From assembly GCA_015056315.1 (NCBI GenBank), contig SVGN01000004.1, forward strand, positions 1 to 64,000: a stretch of 64,000 bases of DNA, read 5' to 3'. The translations under genes and the position numbers were made by a program. The notes under the pieces were generated by a model. That model had not been told where the DNA came from. It searched no databases and was given only the letters and a program-made list of their open reading frames with translations. Each line of letters begins with the position of its first letter. Positions within the stretch are counted from its first letter, which is position 1. The stretch is from Clostridiales bacterium. Its GTDB lineage: Bacteria; Bacillota; Clostridia; Christensenellales; Aristaeellaceae. Below are positions 24,905 to 33,077 of this stretch, in pieces.

Positions 24905-24933
24905 TTGACACAGATACAGCGTAGTGGTATAAT
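24905..24933 (+). promoter_or_regulatory. Promoter of the TraX-degV pair
   Basis: TTGACA (24905-24910) and TATAAT (24928-24933) are 17 bases apart, a full consensus match. It stands back to back with the pot promoter, with only six bases between the two -35 hexamers. Confidence 0.8.
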
Positions 24934-24970
24934 GCAGCCGTATTTGAGATGAAATGGGGGAATGCTGCCC

Positions 24971-25759
24971 ATGAGTACCTCGCTGGAACACAGAGCCGAA
25001 ACGCTCGCAGGCAATACAGACACATCGTTGCTCAAGGTGCTGGCCCTTGTGTTTATGCTCATCGACCACATTGGTGCCCGCATACTGACCGGCGTTACCG
25101 AGATGCGCATCATTGGCCGCATGGCACTGCCCCTGTATGCCTGGTGCCTGGTGGTGGGCTGCGTAAAGACCCGCGATATGAAGCGCTACATCCTTCGTAT
25201 GCTGCTGATGGCGGTTCTTTCCCAGCCTTTGTATATGATGGGGCTTCAGCATACCTATCAGGAACTGAACATACTCTTTACGCTTACCGTCGGTTTGGTC
25301 GCCATCTACGGCATCCGGCAGAAATTTGTTCTTTTCCGCATCCTGGTGCCGGTGCTTTGCTATGTGCTGCTGGGCTATATACAGGTGGATTACGGCTGGA
25401 AGGGTCTCACCTTTATTATTCTGTTGTATTTGGCAAGAGAATCCCGTGGCGGCTTGATCGCCACCTATCTGGCTTTTGCTCTCTTCTGGGGCACGGGCAG
25501 CTCTTCTGTGCAATCCATCTTCGGCCTTAAGCTGAATCTGATCACGCTGCCCGGCATCGGCAGCCTGCTGCAGCCCTTCTTCCGGCTGCAGGCCATGGTA
25601 TGGCTCTCTCTGCCCCTGATCGCTATCCCCATGCACAGTGGGCTCAAGCTGCCCAAATGGCTGGGCTATGCGCTGTACCCCATGCATTTGGTGGTGTTGA
25701 TCGTTCTGCGGCTGCTGTTCTCAAGCGCCACCCTTGCCACCATGACCTCTATGTTCTGA
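24971..25759 (+). CDS. TraX-family membrane protein
   Basis: The 262-residue protein has about seven to eight helices. The N-terminal signature LKVLALVFMLIDHIGARILT, then MRIIGRMALPLYAWCLVVG and DMKRYILRMLLMAVLSQPLY, matches the TraX family. F-plasmid TraX acetylates pilin; chromosomal homologues have uncertain roles, probably as acyltransferases. ATG 24971 is preferred because GGGGG lies about 11 bases upstream; ATG 24962 is too close. It is cotranscribed with degV 27 bases downstream. Confidence 0.8.
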   Translation: MSTSLEHRAETLAGNTDTSLLKVLALVFMLIDHIGARILTGVTEMRIIGRMALPLYAWCLVVGCVKTRDMKRYILRMLLMAVLSQPLYMMGLQHTYQELNILFTLTVGLVAIYGIRQKFVLFRILVPVLCYVLLGYIQVDYGWKGLTFIILLYLARESRGGLIATYLAFALFWGTGSSSVQSIFGLKLNLITLPGIGSLLQPFFRLQAMVWLSLPLIAIPMHSGLKLPKWLGYALYPMHLVVLIVLRLLFSSATLATMTSMF

Positions 25760-25786
25760 TTTATTTCTCTGAGGAGGAACAAAGCC

Positions 25787-26671
25787 ATGCTCAAATATTG
25801 TGTTTATGCCGATGCTACTGCCGATATTCCGAAAGATGTGCAAAAACGCTTCAAGATTGGCATGCTGCCCATTCCCGTTACCATTGGCGACCGCTCCTTT
25901 ATGAGCGGCGAGGAACTGGAAAACGAAGAATTCTACACCATGCTGGAGGAATCCGATACGCTGCCGGTAACCTCCCAGATCACGCCCTATGTGTTTGAAG
26001 AGCTCTTTCAAAAGGAATACGATGCGGGCACCGAAGAGCTGTTCCTCTTTTTGATCAACGCCAAGGGCTCTGCCACCTACAACAATGCCATTGCCATGAA
26101 GGAGACCTTTTTCGAGGAGCATCCCGGCGCAAAGATGCAGATCCGTCTGTTTGACGGTGCCAGCTACTCTGCGGGGTACGGCTACCCTGCCATCATCACC
26201 TCCCAAATGCTGGAGATGGGCATGAGCGCAGACGAAGCCGAAGCCTACGCCCGGCAGCTGATCGCCAGCCAGTGCATCTACTTTGGTCTGTACACGCTGA
26301 AGTATGCAGGCAAGTCCGGCCGCATTCCCGGTGCGGCAGTGTTTGTGGGCGAGGCGCTGGGCATCAAACCCATCATGAAGATCCGCGACCACGCCATTAC
26401 CACCGAGAGCAAGGCCAGGGGCGAGAAAAAGCTGGTCAAGGAGATCGTGAAGATGGTCGCCTCCGATATGAAGCCCAAAACGCCCTATCAGGTGATCTAC
26501 GGCAGCGATGAAAATGCACTGGCAGAGATGCTTGCAGAGATGGAAAAGAAGGTGGGCTATCCGCCCCAGTATGTGTTCCGCATCGGCCCCGCCATTGCCA
26601 TCAATGCCGGCCCCAAAGTGATCGGTGTTACCTTCTGCATGAATCCCAAAAAGGAAAAAACAAAAAACTGA
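25787..26671 (+). CDS. DegV-family fatty-acid-binding protein
   Basis: The 294-residue protein begins YCVYADATADIPKDVQKRFK and has MLPIPVTIGD, SDTLPVTSQITPYVFEE and YKLVIDxAS-like RLFDGASYSAGYG, then LKYAGKSGRIPGA, which are DegV landmarks. DegV (FakB-type) proteins bind a fatty acid for phosphorylation by FakA; no fakA is visible here. ATG 25787 follows GAGGAGG. Confidence 0.92.
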   Translation: MLKYCVYADATADIPKDVQKRFKIGMLPIPVTIGDRSFMSGEELENEEFYTMLEESDTLPVTSQITPYVFEELFQKEYDAGTEELFLFLINAKGSATYNNAIAMKETFFEEHPGAKMQIRLFDGASYSAGYGYPAIITSQMLEMGMSADEAEAYARQLIASQCIYFGLYTLKYAGKSGRIPGAAVFVGEALGIKPIMKIRDHAITTESKARGEKKLVKEIVKMVASDMKPKTPYQVIYGSDENALAEMLAEMEKKVGYPPQYVFRIGPAIAINAGPKVIGVTFCMNPKKEKTKN

Positions 26672-26677
26672 ACAGCA

Positions 26678-26709
26678 AACGCCCGGCAGATACCAAACTG
26701 CCGGGCGTT
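26678..26709 (+). terminator. Bidirectional terminator between degV and the HAD gene
   Basis: AACGCCCGGCAG and CTGCCGGGCGTT form a 12-bp stem with an 8-base loop between two converging genes. Both flanks are weakly T-rich in the direction of exit. Confidence 0.65.
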
Positions 26710-26713
26710 ATGC

Positions 26714-27343
26714 TTATGCGTTTATGATCTTTTCTGCCAACTGAGCCATGCTTGAGGCTTTGATCTGCACTTCCGGGCCAAAATACGCCCCTTCGGGATC
26801 GAAGACAGCACCATCCATACCGGCATTTCTGGCGCTTTCGATATCGATGCTTCTGTCGCCGATCATGATGCATTCGCCGGGTTCCAGCCGAAAACGCTTC
26901 GCCAGTGAAAGTAACGCATCCGGTGCAGGCTTGTGGGGAAAACCGTCATCGGAGGTAACGGCTCCGGCAAAGAGGTGCCATAGCCCATCTCTTTTCAGCA
27001 GGTCGATGGCCAACCGATCCCGATGAGTATAGAGATAGTGGCTGCAGCCTGCGTCTGCCAATACCTTCAAGCAATCTCCAAGGCCTTCATAGGGCGGAAA
27101 ATCTGTTTCCATGGCGTGCTGCCTACGGAAGCACTGCATCAATGTATCGGTATCCATTCCGAACAGATTGGCAAAATGACTTACCGAGTAGAAAACAGAG
27201 TGCTTCAAAAGAGGCAGCGCCTCAGCTGCCGAGGGGATGGGCAAACCATTTTCCGCCATCGTACGCTGAAGCGCTTGAATGATCTGGGGATAACTGTTGT
27301 ACAGAGTACCGTCGAAATCCCAGAACAGGTGTTTATACTTCAT
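26714..27343 (-). CDS. HAD-family phosphatase (Gph/YjjG type)
   Basis: The 209-residue protein is a haloacid-dehalogenase-type hydrolase. Motif I is WDFDGTLYN, motif II TLYTHRDR, motif III lysine in HKPAPDALL, and motif IV IMIGDRSIDIESARNAG. An alpha-helical cap lies at about 15-85. It probably acts on phosphoglycolate or a nucleotide. The start at 27343 is favoured over 27349 by the AGGAATA spacing; the upstream gene's stop overlaps the longer start by one base. Confidence 0.85.
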   Translation of the reverse strand: MKYKHLFWDFDGTLYNSYPQIIQALQRTMAENGLPIPSAAEALPLLKHSVFYSVSHFANLFGMDTDTLMQCFRRQHAMETDFPPYEGLGDCLKVLADAGCSHYLYTHRDRLAIDLLKRDGLWHLFAGAVTSDDGFPHKPAPDALLSLAKRFRLEPGECIMIGDRSIDIESARNAGMDGAVFDPEGAYFGPEVQIKASSMAQLAEKIINA

Positions 27344-27348
27344 GAGCA

Positions 27349-28716
27349 TTATTCCTGCGCGGAAGTAGCTTCGCCTGCGTCTTCGGCAACGGCTTTGCCG
27401 CTGTCAGGGTTGAGCTTGCTGACCAGCGCTTTCTCGATACGGTGGTCGCAGATCTCTTCGACCTTTACCTTCAGCCCGGCCACTTCTACCTCGGGCGTGC
27501 TGCCGTCTTCGGGAATGCAGGAGAAGGTAGAGAACACCAGACCGCCAAGGGTATCGTATTCCTCTTCCAGGGGCAGAGCCATGTCGATGGCCTCGCTGAG
27601 GGTCTCCAGATCCACCGTGCCGCTGACGCGCCAGAGGTTATCCTCCAGCTTTTCGATATCGTTATCCTCGCTGGGATCGAATTCGTCGTAGATGTTGCCG
27701 ACGATCTCCTCCAGCAGGTCTTCCATGGTAACGATACCGCTCATACCGCCGTATTCGTCTACCACAACCGCCAGATGGATCTTCTGCTTCTGCATGTTGC
27801 TGAAGAGCGTATCGGCAGCCACGGTCTCGGGTACCAGATAGGCACTGCGCAGCAGCTCGCGGACGGGCTTTTTGCTCTCGCTTGCAGCGTTGAGCAGGAA
27901 ATCGCGGGTGTTGAGCACACCAACGATATCATCGATGTCTTCATCATAGACCGGGAATCGGCTCAGGCCGGTCTCCCGGATGGTGGAGAGGATGTCCTCG
28001 TCGCTGTCGCCAATGTGCAGGGTTACTACATCAATGCGGTGCACCATCACATCGGCGGCAGTCATATTGTTGAACTCGAAGATGTTTTCGATCATGTTGC
28101 GCTCTTCTTCTTCGATAGCGCCCTTTTCACTGCCGATATCCACCAGCATGCGGATCTCTTCTTCGGTCACCTCTTCGCTGGTCTCGTTGGGGTTGATGCG
28201 GCAGAGGCGGAGAATGCCGTTGGTGCTAACAGTGAGCAGCCAGACAATGGGCTTGAAGAGCTTGCTGACAAAGTTGATAACGCCGCAGCTCATGCGGGCC
28301 ACCTTTTCGGGGTTCTGCATGGCGATGCGCTTGGGGGCAAGCTCGCCCAGCACGATCATGAAGAAGCTCAGGATCAGCGTGATGATGATGAGGCAGATGG
28401 TATCCAGCAGGCCGCGGTATGCCTCGGGGAATCCAAGACCCATAATGGCGTTTGCCAGCATGGTGGAGAAGCCATCTGCTGCAAAAGCACTGGCAAGGAA
28501 GCCGCTCAGCGTGATGCACACCTGAATGGTGGAGAGGAAGTTAGAGGGAGACTCGATCAGCCGAAGCATGATCTTGGCTTTGGCATCTCCATCCTCTGCC
28601 TGGCGGCGCACCTTGTTATCGTTAACGGAAACAAGTGCTGTTTCGGTAGAAGCAAAAAAAGCGTTGATCGCAATAAGAAGGATCTGTACCAACAATTGAC
28701 TGCCTATAGGGTCCAA
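27349..28716 (-). CDS. HlyC/CorC (CNNM-type) membrane transporter
   Basis: The 455-residue protein has a DUF21/CNNM membrane domain (about 1-190: MDPIGSQLLVQILLIAINAFFASTE region, with VLGELAPKRIAM), a CBS pair (about 205-330: MVHRIDVVTLHIGDSDEDIL, FPVYDEDIDDIVGVLNTRD) and a CorC_HlyC C-terminal domain (about 345-430). Members export magnesium or related divalent ions. I place the start at TTG 28716, preceded by AAGGGAGG, rather than ATG 28758; homologues commonly start with MDPI. Confidence 0.9.
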   Translation of the reverse strand: MDPIGSQLLVQILLIAINAFFASTETALVSVNDNKVRRQAEDGDAKAKIMLRLIESPSNFLSTIQVCITLSGFLASAFAADGFSTMLANAIMGLGFPEAYRGLLDTICLIIITLILSFFMIVLGELAPKRIAMQNPEKVARMSCGVINFVSKLFKPIVWLLTVSTNGILRLCRINPNETSEEVTEEEIRMLVDIGSEKGAIEEEERNMIENIFEFNNMTAADVMVHRIDVVTLHIGDSDEDILSTIRETGLSRFPVYDEDIDDIVGVLNTRDFLLNAASESKKPVRELLRSAYLVPETVAADTLFSNMQKQKIHLAVVVDEYGGMSGIVTMEDLLEEIVGNIYDEFDPSEDNDIEKLEDNLWRVSGTVDLETLSEAIDMALPLEEEYDTLGGLVFSTFSCIPEDGSTPEVEVAGLKVKVEEICDHRIEKALVSKLNPDSGKAVAEDAGEATSAQE

Positions 28717-28766
28717 GGAAATAACCTCCCTTAAAATGTACTGCGGCGAAAGCCGCATGATTTTTC

Positions 28767-28772
28767 ATTATA
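28767..28772 (-). promoter_or_regulatory. Extended -10 promoter element of the CorC gene
   Basis: On the minus strand TGGTATAAT gives an extended -10; no good -35 hexamer is visible. Confidence 0.45.
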
Positions 28773-28826
28773 CCATATATCTGGCAAAAATGCATCTGTT
28801 CTCTATTGAAAACAGAAAAATGTTTA

Positions 28827-28863
28827 CAGAGAAAGCCCGCCGCAGCCGGTGTGCTGGGCGGGC
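28827..28863 (-). terminator. Terminator after uxaC
   Basis: On the minus strand GCCCGCCCAGC and GCTGCGGCGGGC pair around ACACCG and run into TTTCTCT, 25 bases after the uxaC stop. Confidence 0.75.
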
Positions 28864-28886
28864 GAATTACAGATGGGGGAGAAGCC

Positions 28887-30296
28887 TTACTTGGCGGCAA
28901 AGTTGAAGTACTTCTTGGCGTTTTCGTAGCTTACGCCGCGAACGATCTCCTTCAGGGTCTCCATGTCATCGGGGAACATACCCTCTTCCACCCACTGGCC
29001 AAGCAGGCGGCACAGGATGCGGCGGAAGTACTCATGACGGGGGTAGCTGAGGAAGCTGCGGCTGTCGGTGAGCATGCCCACGAAACCGGCCAGATAGCCA
29101 AGGCTGGCCAGACTGGTCAGCTGATCGGTCATGCCGGTAAAGTGATCGTTGAACCACCAGGCGGAGCCGTGCTGGATCTTGCTTACAGCCTCGGAAGACT
29201 GGAAGCAACCGCACAGGGTATCGATGGCCTGGTTGTCGTTGGGGTTCAGGCTGTAGAGGATGGTTTTGGGCAGCTCGCCGGTTGCCTCCAGAGCACCGAG
29301 GAAAGCGGCGGTTTGCGCAGCGGGGGCGTAGTTGTCGATGGTGTCGTAGCCGGTATCCGGGCCCAGCTTGGCATACATCACCGGGTTATTGTCGCGGCGG
29401 CAGCCGTAGTGCAGCTGCATGATCCAGCCCAGCTGGCGGTACTTGCGGGCAACGTACAGCATGCAGGCGGTCTTGAACTTGTCCTGCTCCTCGGTGGTAA
29501 CGGCTTCGCCGCTGAGGCGCTTCTGGAAGATGGCTTCCACTTCGGCATCGGTAGCGGGGGCGTAGGCAACAAAGTTGAGGCCGTGGTCGCTGAGCACACA
29601 CTTGCGGGCGGCGAAGTAATCCATACGCACAGCCAGAGCCTGCTTCAGGTCTTCGAAGGTCTTGATCTCGATGCCGCTCACCTGAGCCAGCTTGGCAAGG
29701 TAATCGGTGTAATCGGGCTTCTCCAGGTTCATGGCCTTGTCGGGGCGCCAGGCGGGCAGCACTGCGGTCTTGATGGAGGCATCGGCAGCCAGCTTCTCGT
29801 GCCACTCGAGAGAATCGATGGGGTCGTCGGTGGTGCAGATGGTCTCAACATTGCTGCGGGCGATGAGGCCGCGAACGCCGAACTCGGGCTTCTTGAGCTG
29901 CTCATTGCAAAGATTCCATACTTCCTCGGCGGTATCCTTGTTGAGGATACCCTCATAGCCGAAGAAACGGCGCAGCTCCAGGTGGCTCCAGTGGTACAGG
30001 GGGTTGCCGATGGCCTTGCCCAGCACCTCAGCCCACTTGATGAATTTATCGTGAGCGCTGGCATCGCCGGTGATGTACTTTTCTTCAACGCCTGCGCAGC
30101 GCATCAAACGCCACTTGTAATGGTCGCCGCCCAGCCATACCTGGGTGATGCTTTCGTAGTGCAGATCCTCGTAGATCTCCCGGGGGCTGATGTGGCAGTG
30201 ATAGTCAATGATGGGGCAATCGGCAGAAGCTTCGTGGTACAGCTTTACCGCAGTGGGGGTATTGAGAAGGAAATCCTTGTCCATAAAAGCTCTCAT
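28887..30296 (-). CDS. uxaC: Glucuronate/galacturonate isomerase
   Basis: The 469-residue enzyme converts D-galacturonate to D-tagaturonate (and glucuronate to fructuronate), the first step of hexuronate breakdown. Diagnostic segments are CPIIDYHCHISPREIYEDL (metal-binding HxH), VETICTTDDPIDSLEWH, MQLHYGCRRDNN and LTDSRSFLSYPRHEYFRRIL. The length matches the family. It lies 33 bases after a LacI-type regulator on the same strand and divergent from uxaB-uxaA. ATG 30296 follows AAGGAGAG. Confidence 0.96.
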   Translation of the reverse strand: MRAFMDKDFLLNTPTAVKLYHEASADCPIIDYHCHISPREIYEDLHYESITQVWLGGDHYKWRLMRCAGVEEKYITGDASAHDKFIKWAEVLGKAIGNPLYHWSHLELRRFFGYEGILNKDTAEEVWNLCNEQLKKPEFGVRGLIARSNVETICTTDDPIDSLEWHEKLAADASIKTAVLPAWRPDKAMNLEKPDYTDYLAKLAQVSGIEIKTFEDLKQALAVRMDYFAARKCVLSDHGLNFVAYAPATDAEVEAIFQKRLSGEAVTTEEQDKFKTACMLYVARKYRQLGWIMQLHYGCRRDNNPVMYAKLGPDTGYDTIDNYAPAAQTAAFLGALEATGELPKTILYSLNPNDNQAIDTLCGCFQSSEAVSKIQHGSAWWFNDHFTGMTDQLTSLASLGYLAGFVGMLTDSRSFLSYPRHEYFRRILCRLLGQWVEEGMFPDDMETLKEIVRGVSYENAKKYFNFAAK

Positions 30297-30329
30297 TGCA
30301 GTTCTCTCCTTTTCGGTATTCTGTCTATC

Positions 30330-31337
30330 TTACAGCGTACTGTCGCGTTTGACCAGTTCGCCTGTAAAAACGATCTTCTGGGGCATCTCGCGGCCTTCCA
30401 GTACGCCCATCATGGTGGAAACGCACTGCTCGCTCACGGCCTGCAGCTTGTTGTCTACACTGGTGATCTCCGGCTCACTGCACAGGCAGAAGCTGGAGTT
30501 GTTGTAACCTACGATGCTCAGCTGCTTGGGAACGGAAAGCTTGGCAGCCTTTGCGTACTTGACGGCACCGATGGCAAGAATGTCTTCGGAGGTCTGTACC
30601 GCATCGAATACAAGACCGCTTTCACGCAGGGCCAGCAGCTGATCCCGTACGGTAGGCACGTTGTTTTTCTCGTCGGAGAAGAAGCGGATCAGCTGCTCGT
30701 TCACCGGCATACCGCGGCTTTCCAGCGCCGCACGGTAGCCCGCCAGCTTCTTCTGGCCGTTGTAGTTCTTGCTGTGGTACAGGTAAAGAATGTTCTTGCG
30801 GCCCGTATCCAGCAGGTATTGGGTGGCTTCGGTGGTGGCGCGCTGCTCATCGCACATAACGCAGTAAACGTTTTCACAGGAATAGGAACCGTTCAGCAGC
30901 ACGATGGGTACCTGCTTGGCAGCATTGCGGATGTAGGCATTGTCCCGCTCCCGGCTCTCCACAAAGGTGGAGCCCATCAGCACGATGCCGTCCACATGGC
31001 GGCTGGTCAGCATTTCGATGCCCTGCTGGCGTGCTTCCAGAGAGCGCTCGGTGCAGCACAGCAGGCAATCGTAATGGTACTTCCGGAAGGACTTTTCCAA
31101 AATAGCCAGTGCATGGGAAAGGTAGGTATCCGATGCGTCGGGGCAGAGCAGGCCGATGGTTTTCATGGTATTGAGACCAAGCCCGCGCGCAAAGGCGTTG
31201 GGCACATAGTCGCAATCGTTGATCACCGCCAGCACCTTCTCGCGGGTCTTCTGGCTTACATGCGGGCTGTTGTTCAGCACGCGGGATACCGTGGCGATGG
31301 AGACGCCTGCTTTTTCGGAAATGTCGTAAATATTCAT
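30330..31337 (-). CDS. LacI-family regulator of the hexuronate locus
   Basis: The 335-residue protein has the LacI helix-turn-helix (NIYDISEKAGVSIATVSRVL) and hinge (PNAFARGLGLNTMKTIG), then a sugar-binding domain with SIVGYNNSSFCLCSEPEITS. It is cotranscribed with uxaC and divergent from uxaB. Two related palindromes in the shared upstream region are candidate operators, so this is probably the local hexuronate repressor. Start ATG 31337 has AAGGAAG upstream. Confidence 0.92.
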   Translation of the reverse strand: MNIYDISEKAGVSIATVSRVLNNSPHVSQKTREKVLAVINDCDYVPNAFARGLGLNTMKTIGLLCPDASDTYLSHALAILEKSFRKYHYDCLLCCTERSLEARQQGIEMLTSRHVDGIVLMGSTFVESRERDNAYIRNAAKQVPIVLLNGSYSCENVYCVMCDEQRATTEATQYLLDTGRKNILYLYHSKNYNGQKKLAGYRAALESRGMPVNEQLIRFFSDEKNNVPTVRDQLLALRESGLVFDAVQTSEDILAIGAVKYAKAAKLSVPKQLSIVGYNNSSFCLCSEPEITSVDNKLQAVSEQCVSTMMGVLEGREMPQKIVFTGELVKRDSTL

Positions 31338-31362
31338 GGTAGCGTACTTCTTCCTTTCGGAA

Positions 31363-31423
31363 TGTAAATGCTTACGAGACAACTATCAATTCGGATTATA
31401 CAACTTTCATTCTTTCTTTGCAA
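31363..31423 (-). promoter_or_regulatory. Promoter and operator of the LacI-uxaC transcript
   Basis: On the minus strand TTGCAA (31423-31418) and TATAAT (31400-31395) are 17 bases apart. TGTAAATGCTTACG at 31363-31376 lies just downstream of the start point and matches the uxaB-side site in 11 of 14 positions. Confidence 0.65.
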
Positions 31424-31500
31424 TCCTTTTCCGCTACTTTTTTAACGATTTTCGCAGATGGACAATTACGTGCAAAAACGATTCAATTCCGCAAAACGCA

Positions 31501-31559
31501 TTGACGTATGTATTGTTTGGGTATAGAATACAGAGGAATTTGATGTAATTGTTTACATC
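31501..31559 (+). promoter_or_regulatory. Promoter and operator of the uxaB operon
   Basis: TTGACG (31501-31506) and TAGAAT (31524-31529) are 17 bases apart. GATGTAATTGTTTACATC at 31542-31559 is a palindrome with seven paired outer bases per arm, placed over the early transcript where a LacI repressor would block it. Confidence 0.7.
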
Positions 31560-31607
31560 GTTGCTCTGTACGCTTTTGGAATATGAATACAGCCGGAGGG
31601 ATGAAAC

Positions 31608-33074
31608 ATGGATCGTCTGAATGCCAAAGGTCAGGAAATTCGCCAGCTCCCCGTAAAGGTGCTGCAATTTGGTGAAGGCAACTTTCTGCGCGCTTTTGTG
31701 GACTACATGATCGACATCGCCAATGAAAACACCGATTTCAACGGAGGCGTGGTGCTTGTAAAGCCCATTCCCTTCGGCACGCTGGATAGCTTCCATGAGC
31801 AGGACTTCCGCTACACCGTTATGCTGCGCGGTCTGGTGGATGGTGTGCCCACAGAGCAGACCCGCCTTATCACCTCTGTTACCGATGCGGTGGATGCGTA
31901 CGGCGAATACGAAAAGTACGCCGCTTATGCCAAAGAAGAAAGCCTGCGCTTTATTGTAAGCAACACTACCGAGGCCGGTATCGTGCTGGACGAGAGCGAC
32001 CGCTTCGAGCTCTGCCCGCCCAACACCTATCCCGGCAAGCTGTGCAAGCTGCTCTTTGAACGCGCCGAAGCCTTCGACTATGCCAATGACAAGGGTCTAG
32101 TCATTCTGCCTGTAGAACTGATCGACGATAATGGCATTGAGCTCAAGCGCTGCGTAAAGGCGCTGGCCAAGCTGTGGAACCTTGGTGATCGCTTTGAAAG
32201 TTGGCTGGATGAAGCCTGCGTTTTCACCTCCACGCTGGTAGACCGCATCGTTACCGGCTATCCCCGCGACGAGGTAGAGGCCATCTGGCAGAAGCTGGGC
32301 TACGAGGACCGTCTGCTGGTGACCGGTGAGCCCTTTGCCCTGTGGGTCATCGAATCCCCCCGCGATCTTTCCGACGAGCTGCCCCTGCCCGCCTGCGGCC
32401 TGCCTGTGATCTATACCGATAACCAGAAGCCCTACAAGCAGCGCAAGGTACGCATCCTCAACGGTGCACATACCTCCTTTGTGCCCATGGCCTTCCAGTG
32501 CGGCTACGACTATGTGCTGGATGCCATGCACGACCCCATGATCAAGAACTTCATGCAGAAGACCCTCTACGATGAGGTGATCCCCACGCTGTCTCTGCCC
32601 CGGGAAGACCTGATGGCTTTTGCCGAGGCTGTAACCGGTCGCTTTGAGAATCCCTATATCAAGCATGCACTGCTTTCCATCTGCCTCAACAGCGTAAGCA
32701 AGTGGCGTGCCCGCTGCATGCCCAGCCTGCTGGGTTATGTAGAGAAGACCGGTGAGCTGCCCGCTCGTCTCACCTTCTCTCTGGCCTCCCTGATGGCCCT
32801 GTACCACGGTGGCGAGATCGTAGAAGGCAAGCTGGTCTGCAAGCGCAACGGCGAAGCCTACACCCTGCAGGATGATGCCGCCGTGCTGACCTTCTTTGCC
32901 GGGCACAACGATGCTGCACCTGCCGACACGGTACGGGCATTCCTCTCCAACACCACCTTCTTTGGTCAGGATCTCACGCTGATCCCCGGCCTTGCCGACA
33001 GCGTTACCGAAAGCTATGAGGCCATTCTGACCCGTGGCATGAACGCTGTGATGACCGAACGTTTCGGAGGCTGA
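31608..33074 (+). CDS. uxaB: Tagaturonate reductase (altronate oxidoreductase)
   Basis: The 488-residue enzyme reduces tagaturonate to altronate with NADH. It belongs to the polyol-specific long-chain dehydrogenases: VLQFGEGNFLRAFVDYMID is the nucleotide-binding start, FIVSNTTEAGI and DNQKPYKQRKVRILNGAHTS hold the catalytic lysine region. The length fits UxaB and not the shorter mannitol enzymes. First gene of a five-gene plus-strand operon; ATG 31608 follows CGGAGGG. Confidence 0.95.
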   Translation: MDRLNAKGQEIRQLPVKVLQFGEGNFLRAFVDYMIDIANENTDFNGGVVLVKPIPFGTLDSFHEQDFRYTVMLRGLVDGVPTEQTRLITSVTDAVDAYGEYEKYAAYAKEESLRFIVSNTTEAGIVLDESDRFELCPPNTYPGKLCKLLFERAEAFDYANDKGLVILPVELIDDNGIELKRCVKALAKLWNLGDRFESWLDEACVFTSTLVDRIVTGYPRDEVEAIWQKLGYEDRLLVTGEPFALWVIESPRDLSDELPLPACGLPVIYTDNQKPYKQRKVRILNGAHTSFVPMAFQCGYDYVLDAMHDPMIKNFMQKTLYDEVIPTLSLPREDLMAFAEAVTGRFENPYIKHALLSICLNSVSKWRARCMPSLLGYVEKTGELPARLTFSLASLMALYHGGEIVEGKLVCKRNGEAYTLQDDAAVLTFFAGHNDAAPADTVRAFLSNTTFFGQDLTLIPGLADSVTESYEAILTRGMNAVMTERFGG

Positions 33075-33077
33075 ACC

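Noticed and set aside
28806-31367. An 853-codon open frame on the plus strand
   Set aside because: It is antisense to uxaC and the LacI regulator, both of which have clear family motifs and start sites.
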